A DNA stretch of 54,764 nucleotides from Candidatus Omnitrophota bacterium. GTDB lineage: Bacteria; Ratteibacteria; UBA8468; B48-G9; JAFGKM01. Position numbers and translations under genes: made by a program. Below the pieces are notes generated by a model that was not told the origin of the DNA, searched no databases, and saw only the letters and a list, made by a program, of their open reading frames with translations. The first letter of the stretch is position 1. Each line of letters starts with the position of its first letter. Of this stretch, positions 16,421 to 24,778 are shown in pieces. The stretch is taken from contig JAFGKM010000061.1 in assembly GCA_016928555.1 (NCBI GenBank), positions 1 to 54,764 on the forward strand. Direction: 5' to 3'.

Positions 16421-16767
16421 CCCTTCAGCCTCCGTATTTTGTCGGTATCAAAAGTGCGGTATTTTTCATAAAGCCTTATCGCAAGCGCCGCAAGGAAAGC
16501 GGCAAAACCCAAGTCTATTACTATCGACGTAAGGACAAGGGCCTGCGGCAGAGGGTCTACCGCCCTTTCCACAAACTGTGCAGCCGGCATGTCTTTTGTG
16601 ATTATGGGCGCTATACCGTTCCATTTGTATCCGAGAAGGATGAAGAAGAGGTTGACGGCGTATCCGACAATGTTCATCCCTACGATTATCTTTATGATGT
16701 TTTTCTTGGCAATTATCCCGTAAAGCCCTATGAAAAACATCAGCGCCACAAGCAGGTAAATTATCAT
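16417..16767 (-). CDS. mrpC: Mrp-type antiporter subunit C (NuoK/MbhG-like)
   Basis: About 116 residues from ATG 16767 with three predicted helices. GLYGIIAKKNIIKIIVGMNI and DPLPQALVLTSIVIDLGFAA are MrpC/NuoK signatures. The start overlaps the mrpB stop (ATGA), with GGAGGAGAAG just before it; a longer reading to 16917 would cover mrpB and is rejected. Confidence 0.93.
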   Translation of the reverse strand: MIIYLLVALMFFIGLYGIIAKKNIIKIIVGMNIVGYAVNLFFILLGYKWNGIAPIITKDMPAAQFVERAVDPLPQALVLTSIVIDLGFAAFLAALAIRLYEKYRTFDTDKIRRLKG

Positions 16768-17237
16768 TGCTTCTCCTCCTCGCTCTGCCTGTATTTCAAC
16801 CCTTTCTTTATGTGGACTAAACGCGCCATGGAAAGCGTCGCTATGGCGACAAAGAGAGCCGAACCGATCTTTATCCCTATCATCAGATTGCTGAGCAGGA
16901 GAGTCCCTCCTCCCCACAGATGGAATAACCTTCCCTTGGGCAGGAAATTCAGGAAAAACATCCCGCCTGTCAGCCCGAGCAGGGCGATTGACAGAAATCC
17001 GAGGGCGCCTATGCTGTCGAGGGATTTTGCAATTTTTCTGGGGAATATTCTGAAAGCATGTTCCGCTCCGAATGCAAGAAGGAGCAGGACAAAGCCGCCC
17101 GTGAGCACAACCCCGCCGGCAAACCCGCCGCCCGGGGTAACGTGCCCGTAAAGGATAATGGAAATCCCGAATACCATTATAAACGGGAAGACGATTTTTG
17201 AGATGCTCTTCACGATTTCGCTCATACCTTTATTCAT
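16764..17237 (-). CDS. mrpB: Mrp-type antiporter subunit B (MbhF-like)
   Basis: The 157-residue, four-helix membrane protein has the classic MrpB signature GHVTPGGGFAGGVVLTGGF near residue 30. It overlaps both neighbours. Homologues form part of the proton/sodium path in Mrp and Mbh complexes. Confidence 0.94.
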   Translation of the reverse strand: MNKGMSEIVKSISKIVFPFIMVFGISIILYGHVTPGGGFAGGVVLTGGFVLLLLAFGAEHAFRIFPRKIAKSLDSIGALGFLSIALLGLTGGMFFLNFLPKGRLFHLWGGGTLLLSNLMIGIKIGSALFVAIATLSMARLVHIKKGLKYRQSEEEKQ

Positions 17238-17760
17238 CGCTTTTCCCCTTGGTTCTCATCATTACCAGTACGCCTATGACGGCGGTAAATATGACGGTCG
17301 CTTCGCCGAGGGTGTCATAGCCCCTGAAATCCAGCACCGTGGCGGTAACGGCGTTCGCCGCCTTCAGATGAGTAACGGAAGAAGCAAGATATCCCGCGCC
17401 CATTGTTATGGCCGGCTCTCCGAAGGGACGGAACATCTCTTTGAAGTGAAGCATAAATACGAACAGGAAAACGGCAAATATTACAAGGGTTATTCCCGCG
17501 TAAATTCCCGAAGAAGACATGTCGGCGGAAGATTCCCTGTGTATGATGGACAAGAGCACAACAAGGGCCACAATCTCAACGAACACCTGGACTATGGCTA
17601 TATCCGGCGCACCCAGAAGGAGAAAGAGAATGCTCAGGATAAGCCCCGCGGTTCCCATGGAAACGATTGAGGACGTCAGGCTCTTCGCCATAATGGCTAT
17701 GACAGAACCCGCAGCCATGAAAATCATCAGCGTTACCAGTATCGGCATGTTGACCGTCAT
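17230..17760 (-). CDS. Fused MbhD-MbhE-like subunit (DUF4040 plus MrpA C-terminal-type domain)
   Basis: About 176 residues from ATG 17760, which overlaps the preceding stop as ATGA. Residues 1-80 are MbhD/DUF4040-like (SSIVSMGTAGLILSILFLLL, APDIAIVQVFVEIVALVVLL). Residues 90-176 are MbhE-like: VTATVLDFRGYDTLGEATVI and FTAVIGV, also seen at the MrpA C-terminus. In Pyrococcus-type Mbh these are two proteins, and in Mrp they are the tail of MrpA; here they stand alone as one. Confidence 0.85.
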   Translation of the reverse strand: MTVNMPILVTLMIFMAAGSVIAIMAKSLTSSIVSMGTAGLILSILFLLLGAPDIAIVQVFVEIVALVVLLSIIHRESSADMSSSGIYAGITLVIFAVFLFVFMLHFKEMFRPFGEPAITMGAGYLASSVTHLKAANAVTATVLDFRGYDTLGEATVIFTAVIGVLVMMRTKGKSDE

Positions 17761-19604
17761 CTTCTTATAACCTCCATCAGGAAAATAATGCCTGCAAAAA
17801 GCCATACGATATATCTTGCAAGCAGGCCGTTTTGCAGTAATTTTAACTTTTTAACCGCAAGGTTCAAAATAACGCTTCCCCTTGCGTACACGCTGTCTAC
17901 CGCTCTGACGGCAGCGTTATGGAAGACCCTGTTTACGCCAGGCAGGATTTTACCAGCGATGGCGTATATATCAAGCTTGCCCGTAGATTCGGCGGAATAA
18001 AATCTTTTTATGGGCCCGATTTCTTTAATCGTCCCGTAAAAATGGGAGCCGTCAAAAGCCGTTTCTTCCGCAGTAAATATCTCGCCCCCGACAAAGGGTT
18101 CCGTTTTCCGGAATTTTCGCATCCAGTTCCTGCCGAAAATAAACAACAGACAAAATACCGCGAGAGCAAGCCATCCGTACAAACTTGCCGTTTTTATCAG
18201 TTCTATATTCAAAGGCACGTATTCGCCCAGCGCCGGGAAGAGGAACCTTTCCGTTACAACGCCCGGGAAGAGTCCAAAGAGCAGGCATCCCGCGGCAAGC
18301 AGAACCATCGGCATATTCATAAAAGGCGAGGATTCTAAACCCTGTTTTGAAATTTCAGCTTTTTTTACTCCCATAAAGGAGTCGTTAAGCACCTTAATGA
18401 AGGAGGCGAGCGTCAGGACGCTTCCCAGAAGAGCGGCCGCCAGAGCGACGACGGCTATTTCCCCGCCCTTGCTCAGAAGAGCCTGGTAGATGAGCCATTT
18501 TGAAACAAACCCGTTAAAAGGAGGCACTCCGGATATGGAGAGCGCGGCAACGGTCATCACGCCGAATGTTAATGGCAATTTCCGTGCAAGCCCTCCGTAA
18601 TTCCCAAGTTCCCTTGACCCGGTTGCCTTGATTAAAACGCCTGCCCCGAGGAATAAGAGGCTTTTGAATATGGCATGGTTGATTACATGGTAAAGCGCGC
18701 CCACAAGTCCGATGCTGGTTCCGCAGGCTATTCCCAGCATTATGTACCCTATCTGGCTTATGCTGTGATAGGCAAGCAGGCGTTTGATGTCATGCTGTAC
18801 AAGCGCGAGGAAAACGCCTCCGAGAAGCGTGATTACGCCGATGAGAATCAGTATGGTTTCCCAGCCTATTGACCACGAAGGCTTGAAAAGTACGAAGTAA
18901 AATCTTATCATCGCATAAATGCCTGTTTTAATCATTACGCCCGACAGCATTGAAGAGACAGGCGTGGGAGCCGCGGGGTGCGCATCCGGGAGCCATGTGT
19001 GCAGGGGGAATATCCCTGCCTTGATGCCCGTGCCTATGAGCATGGAAAAGAAAAAGAGATGTTTCCAGAAAATGTTTTCTTCAATCAGCCATATCCCGAG
19101 GATGCTGAAGAGCAGAAAGACGCTTCCCGCTCCGGTCATGATGATATATTTGAATGCGGCCCTGCGCGCCTCCTCGGTATCGGTAAAAAGAACCAGGAAA
19201 AAGCTTGCCACGGCCATGATTTCCCAGTAAACGTACAGCGCTATCAGAGAATGAGAGAGAACAACGCCGTTCATCGCTCCGATGAAGAGGAAAAGGAGGC
19301 TGTCGTATACAAAATTGTCTTCCGGGTTGTACCACTGCGAATATGATACGCTGAACAGGCTTATTGTTGAAATAAGAGTTGCGAACAGCAGGCTCATAAC
19401 CTGTCCGGACGACAGGTACATGTAGTTTACGTACATTGAGTAGAAACAGCCCGCCGCCACTGCTATTCCGCCCGCGAGAGAGAGCCACTTTCTGAAATGC
19501 CTGCCGGCCTTGCAGAAAACGACGTGCAGAAACGCCGTTGCGAAACTTACTGCCACCGGAAGAAACCATACTCTAACGTCCAATTTAAAAGCCTCCTTTA
19601 TCAC
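17757..19604 (-). CDS. Antiporter-like large membrane subunit 2 (HyfB/MrpA/NuoL-like, 615 aa)
   Basis: A 615-residue, many-helix protein of the NuoL superfamily: YVYWEIMAVASFFLVLF (helix-5 Glu), GTGIKAGIFPLHTWLPDAHP with its conserved Lys, and LLAYHSISQIGYIMLGIA. A C-terminal extension with PFVGGEIFTAEETAFDGSHF, then YGTIKEIG, resembles HyfB/HycC-type hydrogenase subunits. It should carry one ion channel of the complex. The start is followed upstream by an R2-bearing gap of 136 bp. The stop overlaps the fused MbhDE gene. Confidence 0.9.
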   Translation of the reverse strand: MIKEAFKLDVRVWFLPVAVSFATAFLHVVFCKAGRHFRKWLSLAGGIAVAAGCFYSMYVNYMYLSSGQVMSLLFATLISTISLFSVSYSQWYNPEDNFVYDSLLFLFIGAMNGVVLSHSLIALYVYWEIMAVASFFLVLFTDTEEARRAAFKYIIMTGAGSVFLLFSILGIWLIEENIFWKHLFFFSMLIGTGIKAGIFPLHTWLPDAHPAAPTPVSSMLSGVMIKTGIYAMIRFYFVLFKPSWSIGWETILILIGVITLLGGVFLALVQHDIKRLLAYHSISQIGYIMLGIACGTSIGLVGALYHVINHAIFKSLLFLGAGVLIKATGSRELGNYGGLARKLPLTFGVMTVAALSISGVPPFNGFVSKWLIYQALLSKGGEIAVVALAAALLGSVLTLASFIKVLNDSFMGVKKAEISKQGLESSPFMNMPMVLLAAGCLLFGLFPGVVTERFLFPALGEYVPLNIELIKTASLYGWLALAVFCLLFIFGRNWMRKFRKTEPFVGGEIFTAEETAFDGSHFYGTIKEIGPIKRFYSAESTGKLDIYAIAGKILPGVNRVFHNAAVRAVDSVYARGSVILNLAVKKLKLLQNGLLARYIVWLFAGIIFLMEVIRR

Positions 19605-19651
19605 ATTCGGAATTCGGGTTCCGAAATTCGGGGTTCGGAAAACACTTTTCG

Positions 19652-19702
19652 AAATCCCCTCTTAATCCCCCCTTTGAAAAAGGGGGGTATGGGGGGATTT
19701 TC
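19652..19702. repeat. R2 palindromic repeat
   Basis: GAAATCCCCTCTTAATCCCC, then CCTTTGAAAAAGGGGGGT and GGGGGGATTTT. The stem is the same as the copy in hypF at 4762. It lies in the gap between two antiporter-subunit genes; bases 19606-19650 next to it are a degenerate run of TTCGGG/TTCCGA units. Confidence 0.8.
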
Positions 19703-19740
19703 CCTGTCTCCGGTTCCCGAGTCCCTGACCCTGTTTTCCT

Positions 19741-21111
19741 TCACATTACCAGAAAAATGCCGATAAGCAGGGAAACCGTTGCCAGAATGACCACCGAGGC
19801 GTTCATCGGCTTAAACCCCGCATTGCCAAAACTAATTTCTTTTGATTCTCCCATGAAAACGTATCTGAACAGCCTGAAAAGATACAGCAGAGTAAGTGCG
19901 GAAGTCAATATTGCCATAAAAGCAAAGATTATATGTCTGCCGGCAATCATTCCCGTTATCGCTTCCACTTTGCCGAAAAACCCCGGAAGTGGAGGTATGC
20001 CTATAACGGATAACATGGACAGTAAAAAAGCGTATGTAAGGGCAGGCGCCTTCTTCATAAGCCCTCCCATTGCGCGTATGTCTTTTGTTCCGAACATCCT
20101 TTCCGTTATGCCGGCGCACAGAAAGAGGCATCCTTTACCTAAAGCGTGCGCAACGTAGAAAATCAGGATTCCGCGCACGGCAATCGGATTAAACATTGCC
20201 AGTGCGGCAATCATGAAGCCCAGCTGGCTTATGGTGGAATAGGCAAGAACCTTTTTTATGTCCGTCTCTCTCATTGCCACGATGCCGGCCGCGAAACTGC
20301 TGAAAAGGGCAAGCCAGCCCGCCCACATTACGCCGCCCCCGACAAAAAGAGTTGCGCCGAACAGCCTTGCCATTCCGTAGATGCCTATTTTAACCAGAAC
20401 CGCGGCATGCAGAAAGGCGGTGACGGGCGTGGGAGCGACGGATGCGTCCGCCAGCCACGTATGGAAAGGGAAGGTGGCCGATTTTGTCAGCACGCCCAGG
20501 AAGAAAAGCGCGAAAACAAACGGGGGTATTGATTTGTTCGTCATCTCCAGAATGCTCAATGTTCCCGTAAACCGGTATATGTACGTGAAACCCAGGAACA
20601 TAAGGCCTGCGCCTGCGACGGTCAGCAGGAACGCCTTGTCTGCCTTCATCAGATGCTCGTCTTTTCTGTAGAACCCGATGAGGCGCCATGAGCAGAGCCC
20701 TGCCAGCTCCCAGAAGGTATACAGCGAAATAAGGTTATCCGATAAAACCACTCCCATCATACTGCCTACGAACACAAGCCCCCAGAAGGCGAATTTCTGC
20801 CGTTCTCCGGCAGGCTCTTTTACAAAATACCCCGTCGCGAAGAGATAGATTAAAACGCCTATGAAAACCGAAGTCAATGCGAAAATAATGCTTAAGGCAT
20901 CGCACGTGAAAAGAATGCCCTTAATCTCAATAAAAAGGAATTTTGAAGAAAAAGCGGGTTTCAGAAGAGCGGAACATAATGCCAACTGCGCCAGCAGGAC
21001 AACCAGCCCGCCCCTGATGGAAAACCGCCCAGGCAGAAGCCTTATGCCGAATGCGCCCAGAAAGGGCAGTACAAGCATTGACAACAGCAAGAGATTATAT
21101 TGTCCGGTCAT
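19741..21111 (-). CDS. Antiporter-like large membrane subunit 1 (NuoL/NuoM-like, 456 aa)
   Basis: About 456 residues from ATG 21111. Seen: LYTFWELAGLCSWRLIGFYR (helix-5 Glu), LTKSATFPFHTWLADASVAP with the conserved Lys, and VLAYSTISQLGFMIAALAMF. The start shares one base with the preceding stop (TAATG), with AAAGGA upstream; the longer reading to 21165 has no ribosome-binding support. It directly follows the NuoI-like gene, so it probably sits nearest the catalytic arm. Confidence 0.9.
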   Translation of the reverse strand: MTGQYNLLLLSMLVLPFLGAFGIRLLPGRFSIRGGLVVLLAQLALCSALLKPAFSSKFLFIEIKGILFTCDALSIIFALTSVFIGVLIYLFATGYFVKEPAGERQKFAFWGLVFVGSMMGVVLSDNLISLYTFWELAGLCSWRLIGFYRKDEHLMKADKAFLLTVAGAGLMFLGFTYIYRFTGTLSILEMTNKSIPPFVFALFFLGVLTKSATFPFHTWLADASVAPTPVTAFLHAAVLVKIGIYGMARLFGATLFVGGGVMWAGWLALFSSFAAGIVAMRETDIKKVLAYSTISQLGFMIAALAMFNPIAVRGILIFYVAHALGKGCLFLCAGITERMFGTKDIRAMGGLMKKAPALTYAFLLSMLSVIGIPPLPGFFGKVEAITGMIAGRHIIFAFMAILTSALTLLYLFRLFRYVFMGESKEISFGNAGFKPMNASVVILATVSLLIGIFLVM

Positions 21112-21731
21112 TAGTGTTCCTTTTTCTCGTCGCTGATAAATGCGATTCTCCTGCACCGCGGGCATACTATTTTCAGCATATCCGTTCTCTGTATAGGCGG
21201 CGCGATTTTTTCTTCCGCCCCGGTTTTTATCTCCAGTTCTTCCATAAGGCGCGAGAGCATTACGGGCTGTGCAAACCCGAGGTTTTTAACCCGCCTGAAT
21301 GCCCAAAGAAGATGTTTCTCGGTTCCTATTATCTCTCCGCAGTCTTTACACACCAGGAGTTTATGCTGAACCGAATTCTGAACGTTTTTCTCGTCAAAGT
21401 AAGCTATATCAAATTTTGTTGACAGTTTTATGCCTTCCTGGGTGATGCAGTTGCGTTCGCACTCGCCGCAGAAAAGACACTCTGCGGGGTGGTGGATTAG
21501 CGTTCTTGTCGGGCCGCCGTCTGCGTTTATCTCATCATTCATTTCAATGGCTTTGGCCGGACATACCTGGAAACATGCCCCGCAGCCTACGCACTCTTTC
21601 TCGTTGTATTCGGGCTTGCCCCTGTATCTTTTCGGAGGGGTATGCGGCTTATACGGGAAATCCGTAGTAAACGGCTTTGAAAACAGGCTCGTTATTGCTT
21701 CTTTCAATTCCCGTAGTTTCGGTTTTTTCAT
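21111..21731 (-). CDS. 2x[4Fe-4S] subunit, NuoI/HyfH/MbhN-like, with C-terminal zinc-ribbon-like tail
   Basis: The 206 residues contain two ferredoxin motifs: C47/C50/C53/C57 (CVGCGACFQVCP) and C85/C88/C91/C95 (CLFCGECERNC), expected to carry two [4Fe-4S] clusters that pass electrons to the NuoB-like subunit. An unusual C-terminal half has CKDCGE (C128/C131) and CPRCRR (C190/C193), which looks like a zinc-ribbon or rubredoxin-like four-cysteine site. The start lies one base after the large subunit stop. Confidence 0.9.
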   Translation of the reverse strand: MKKPKLRELKEAITSLFSKPFTTDFPYKPHTPPKRYRGKPEYNEKECVGCGACFQVCPAKAIEMNDEINADGGPTRTLIHHPAECLFCGECERNCITQEGIKLSTKFDIAYFDEKNVQNSVQHKLLVCKDCGEIIGTEKHLLWAFRRVKNLGFAQPVMLSRLMEELEIKTGAEEKIAPPIQRTDMLKIVCPRCRRIAFISDEKKEH

Positions 21732-21732
21732 G

Positions 21733-22935
21733 TTAGATTTCTTTTTTTATTTTTTCGGTTTTCTGCCGGGACATCTCAACCAGCCGGCTGAAATCATACA
21801 TCTGTTTTTTCTTGTTTCCCGCATCATAAACTGCTACCCTTTCGGTACAGCAGTAACATGGATCCACTCCCGCAAGGATAATCGCCACGTCGGGTATCAT
21901 CTGTCCGATACAGCTGGCTTTGAACGTCGGTATGTTGGTGTAGCTTGGGGCCCGTATCTTATGCCTCACCGGCCTGTTTGTCCCGTCGCTCTTTATGTAA
22001 TGGAAACATTCTCCCCTCGGGGCTTCGTGGCGGCCGATGCCTTCTCCCGGAGGAATATCTCTAATTTCAGTCTGTATATCCCCTCCTTTTCCTTCAATGG
22101 CGTCCAGGGATTGTTCAATGATTTTTATGGATTCAAACATCTCCAGAAGGCGCACCACCGCTTTGTCAAATACGTCGCCGTGCTCGGCGGTTATAACCTT
22201 AAAGTCCAACATGGGGTATGCGGCGTAAGGGTCGTCTTTCCTTATATCCCCGCCTATGCCGCTTGCTCTGGCTACAGGACCCACGGCGCCGAAATTTTTA
22301 ATATGTTCTTTTGTCAAGACTCCCACGCCTTTCAACCTCGCCCCGAGAACCGGGTCGTCAAGCACCGCATGTGTGAGCATTTCCAGTTGAACCTTCAGTC
22401 CCTTCAGCACCCTTCTTAATGCAGGCATGTCCTCTTCCTCTATATTCCTTCGCACCCCGCCTATTTTGAACATGGCATAGTGGTTTCTGTTGCCTGTTAT
22501 TATCTCAAACATATCCAAAACCGGCTCCCTGTATTTCCATGCCCACATGAATACCGTGTTGTATCCGAGGAAATGCCCCGCTAAACCAACCCACAGCAGA
22601 TGGCTGTGGATCCGTTCCAGTTCTCCGATGATGCACCTTATATACCGCGCCCGTTCCGGGACGGATGCTCCAAGAAGGTCCTCAACGGCGTTGCAGTACG
22701 CAAAAGGATGGGATGTTGAGCAGATGCCACATATCCTTTCCACAAGGAAAGTTACCTGGTCCCAGTGCTTGGCTTCGGACAATTTTTCTATCGCCCTGTG
22801 GTTGTATCCCGCCTGCCAGTCAACGTCAACTACCTTTTCCCCGTCGCAGTAAAGGGCGAAAAACTCCGGTTCTTCCAATAGGGGATGATAAGGCCCTATC
22901 GGTACGATTACTTTTTTCTTTTTGTCTTCAGCCAT
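21733..22935 (-). CDS. Group 4 [NiFe] hydrogenase large (catalytic) subunit
   Basis: The 400 residues bind the [NiFe] centre that makes or oxidises H2. All four cysteine ligands are present: C69 and C72 in ERICGICSTSH (L1) and C360 and C363 in DPCYCCTER (L2). That separates it from Mbx/MBS or complex I relatives, which have lost these cysteines. It is homologous to HycE, EchE, CooH and MbhL and to NuoD. A tail of 34 residues after Arg366 (VAVYDAGNKKKQMYDFSRLV onward) is probably the peptide removed by the endopeptidase domain fused to HypB. It overlaps the NuoC-like gene by 8 bp. Confidence 0.95.
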   Translation of the reverse strand: MAEDKKKKVIVPIGPYHPLLEEPEFFALYCDGEKVVDVDWQAGYNHRAIEKLSEAKHWDQVTFLVERICGICSTSHPFAYCNAVEDLLGASVPERARYIRCIIGELERIHSHLLWVGLAGHFLGYNTVFMWAWKYREPVLDMFEIITGNRNHYAMFKIGGVRRNIEEEDMPALRRVLKGLKVQLEMLTHAVLDDPVLGARLKGVGVLTKEHIKNFGAVGPVARASGIGGDIRKDDPYAAYPMLDFKVITAEHGDVFDKAVVRLLEMFESIKIIEQSLDAIEGKGGDIQTEIRDIPPGEGIGRHEAPRGECFHYIKSDGTNRPVRHKIRAPSYTNIPTFKASCIGQMIPDVAIILAGVDPCYCCTERVAVYDAGNKKKQMYDFSRLVEMSRQKTEKIKKEI

Positions 22936-23359
22936 TTTTAGCCTTCCTCAGCGGATAATTGCCTTCTTCCCAGTCGTCGCGCAGAAGGAAATGAGTTAAG
23001 CCCGGGTGCCCGGTAAAGTTAATCCCGAGCAGTTCCTTCATCTCCCGTTCAATGTAGGAAATTCCGGGTATTATGCTTGTCATTGACTCAATCTCGGGTT
23101 TTCCCCTGTCAAGATATGTTCTCACAGAGACGACCGTTCCCTCGCCGTCAAACCCTAAGTGGTAGAGAATCTCAAAAGAGTCAAAATTCTCAACGCCTGA
23201 AGCTACGATATACCTTGCGTCAAGGTCCCTGAAAAGTATTTTCAGGCATTTTTTAACATCCGCCCTGTCAACTGTAATATAAATCCTTTTGGCGTTATGC
23301 GCCTTTAGTTCTTTTATACTGCCGCCGAGTTTTTCTTTAAGAGTGTCAAGAACGTTCAT
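22928..23359 (-). CDS. NuoC/EchD/MbhK-like hydrogenase subunit (30-kDa family)
   Basis: The 143 residues carry SIIPGISYIEREMKELLGIN, then FTGHPGLTHFLLRDDWEEGN and YPLRK, the C-terminal signature of the complex I 30-kDa family. It stabilises the large subunit. It overlaps the NuoB-like gene by four bases and the large subunit by eight. Confidence 0.92.
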   Translation of the reverse strand: MNVLDTLKEKLGGSIKELKAHNAKRIYITVDRADVKKCLKILFRDLDARYIVASGVENFDSFEILYHLGFDGEGTVVSVRTYLDRGKPEIESMTSIIPGISYIEREMKELLGINFTGHPGLTHFLLRDDWEEGNYPLRKAKNG

Positions 23360-23772
23360 TTAAGTTTCTCCAGCAGTTTTACTATTCCCGCAATCATCGC
23401 CTCGGGCTTGGGCGGGCATCCCGGGATATATATGTCCACCGGTATAAGTTTGTCAAGAGGTCCTCCCATCTGGTATCCGTCTCTGAAGATACCTCCGGAA
23501 CAGGAGCAGGCGCCTATGGCAACCACAACGCAGGGTTTTGCGGTCTGCGCATATACCTCTTTTACCCGCTCAACGCACTTTTTGTTTATTATGCCCGTGC
23601 AAAGTAACACGTCGGCATGCCGGGGGCTTCCTACCAGCGTCATCCCGAACCGTTCAATGTCAAAACGCGGGTCCAGGCAGGCCAGTATCTCTATGTCGCA
23701 GTTGTTGCAGGAGCCGCCCGACATGTGGTAAACCCACAGCGATTTTTTTAATGCTTTAATTTTCAGACTCAT
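23356..23772 (-). CDS. Hydrogenase small subunit (NuoB/EchC/MbhJ-like)
   Basis: The 138 residues hold the proximal [4Fe-4S] cluster next to the [NiFe] site: C22 and C25 in GGSCNNCDIE, C89 in GACSCSGG and C119 in PGCPPKPE, the four ligands expected for group 4 hydrogenases. It is the shortest form of the small subunit, without the distal clusters of respiratory hydrogenases. Confidence 0.95.
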   Translation of the reverse strand: MSLKIKALKKSLWVYHMSGGSCNNCDIEILACLDPRFDIERFGMTLVGSPRHADVLLCTGIINKKCVERVKEVYAQTAKPCVVVAIGACSCSGGIFRDGYQMGGPLDKLIPVDIYIPGCPPKPEAMIAGIVKLLEKLK

Positions 23773-23783
23773 TTTCTTATCCC

Positions 23784-23841
23784 CATCCTCTTTTAACCTT
23801 TTTCCCCTCTCCCTTGAGGGGAGAGGTTTAGGGTGAGGGTG
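23784..23841. repeat. R1 palindromic repeat in hydrogenase operon
   Basis: CCTCTTTTAACCTTTTTCCC, CTCTCCCTTGAGGGGAGAGG, then TTTAGGGTGAGGGTG. The perfect stem is CCTCTCCCTTGAGGGGAGAGG with its centre at CTTGAG. It occupies almost the whole 76-bp gap between NuoH-like and NuoB-like genes. Confidence 0.85.
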
Positions 23842-23848
23842 AATATTT

Positions 23849-24778
23849 TTACAATCCTTTTACAGCCAGCAGAATCCCTATTATTCCAAACAGCGTCATC
23901 CATCCCCAGTAAAATTTCAGCGCCTGGTCTATCCTCAGGCGGGGATTGGTGTTTTTTACGAGAACGAACAGCACCAAAATCAACAGGTATTTCAATATCC
24001 CTGCTATAACGCCTGTAACCGAAGAAAAATTTATCCCTCCGAAATACAGGGTTACGACAAATAGCGGGCCCACTATTAGCAGTATGGCTTTCGCGAGTTT
24101 GAAAAGCCCCAGAAGTATGCCCGAATATTCTATGAATGCGCCTCCCGCAAGCTCTCCTTCCGCTTCCGCCAGGTCAAAAGGCACAAGGCCTATCTTTCCC
24201 TGAAGCGCAAAAACCGCTATCAGAAAGCCGATTACGCCGGAGATAGAACCGAGCGTTATGCCGTTGGCCTGTTGAAACCGTAAAATTTCTACAAGCGAAG
24301 TTGTTGCTCCGCTTCTCACCGCGGGGATTATGAGGGCGCAGGCGAAAGGCAGTTCATACCCGAGCAGAAGTTTCATTTCCCTGCTTATCCCCACAGACGC
24401 AAGCACGTTTCCCGACGAACTCCCTCCAAGTATTATTGCGAGAGATGGTACCGTAAGCAGGTAAAGAAGCAGTATAACGTCGCCCGGGAAACCGAAGCCC
24501 GTCCTGAAAACTAACAGAAGAACCGCTCCGCACATTGCCGCCGCCGTTACCGCAATAACCGGCGCGAACACAAACATGAAAATGCTGGCTTTTCCGGGTA
24601 TCAGGGTTTCCTTGCCTGCAAGCTTGGCAAAGTCCGCAAAATTCTGGTACCACGGCGGCCCCACCCTGAACTGCAGGCGCGCCGTAACCTTCCTGTCGAC
24701 CCACATTGCCATCATCCCGCATACGCTGAAAGCCGCCAGGCTCATTATAAAATAAAGCAGTACATGAACAGCGTTCAT
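23849..24778 (-). CDS. NuoH/HyfC/EchB/MbhM-like membrane subunit
   Basis: The 309 residues have about eight predicted helices. Seen: VDRKVTARLQFRVGPPWYQN (the family's first cytoplasmic loop), FDLAEAEGELAGGAFIEYSG with the conserved acidic run, and NTNPRLRIDQ near the end. It anchors the catalytic arm to the membrane and couples electron transfer to the ion channels. The start overlaps the ferredoxin-type gene by four bases. Confidence 0.95.
   Translation of the reverse strand: MNAVHVLLYFIMSLAAFSVCGMMAMWVDRKVTARLQFRVGPPWYQNFADFAKLAGKETLIPGKASIFMFVFAPVIAVTAAAMCGAVLLLVFRTGFGFPGDVILLLYLLTVPSLAIILGGSSSGNVLASVGISREMKLLLGYELPFACALIIPAVRSGATTSLVEILRFQQANGITLGSISGVIGFLIAVFALQGKIGLVPFDLAEAEGELAGGAFIEYSGILLGLFKLAKAILLIVGPLFVVTLYFGGINFSSVTGVIAGILKYLLILVLFVLVKNTNPRLRIDQALKFYWGWMTLFGIIGILLAVKGL

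Noticed and set aside
21430-22419. 329-codon plus-strand reading frame
   Set aside because: It lies opposite the hydrogenase large subunit and Fe-S subunit genes, whose motifs are certain. Its translation is Pro/His/Phe-rich with no motif.
21733-22935. Mbx/MBS or complex I subunit instead of a hydrogenase
   Set aside because: All four cysteines for the [NiFe] site are present, so hydrogenase is the better call.
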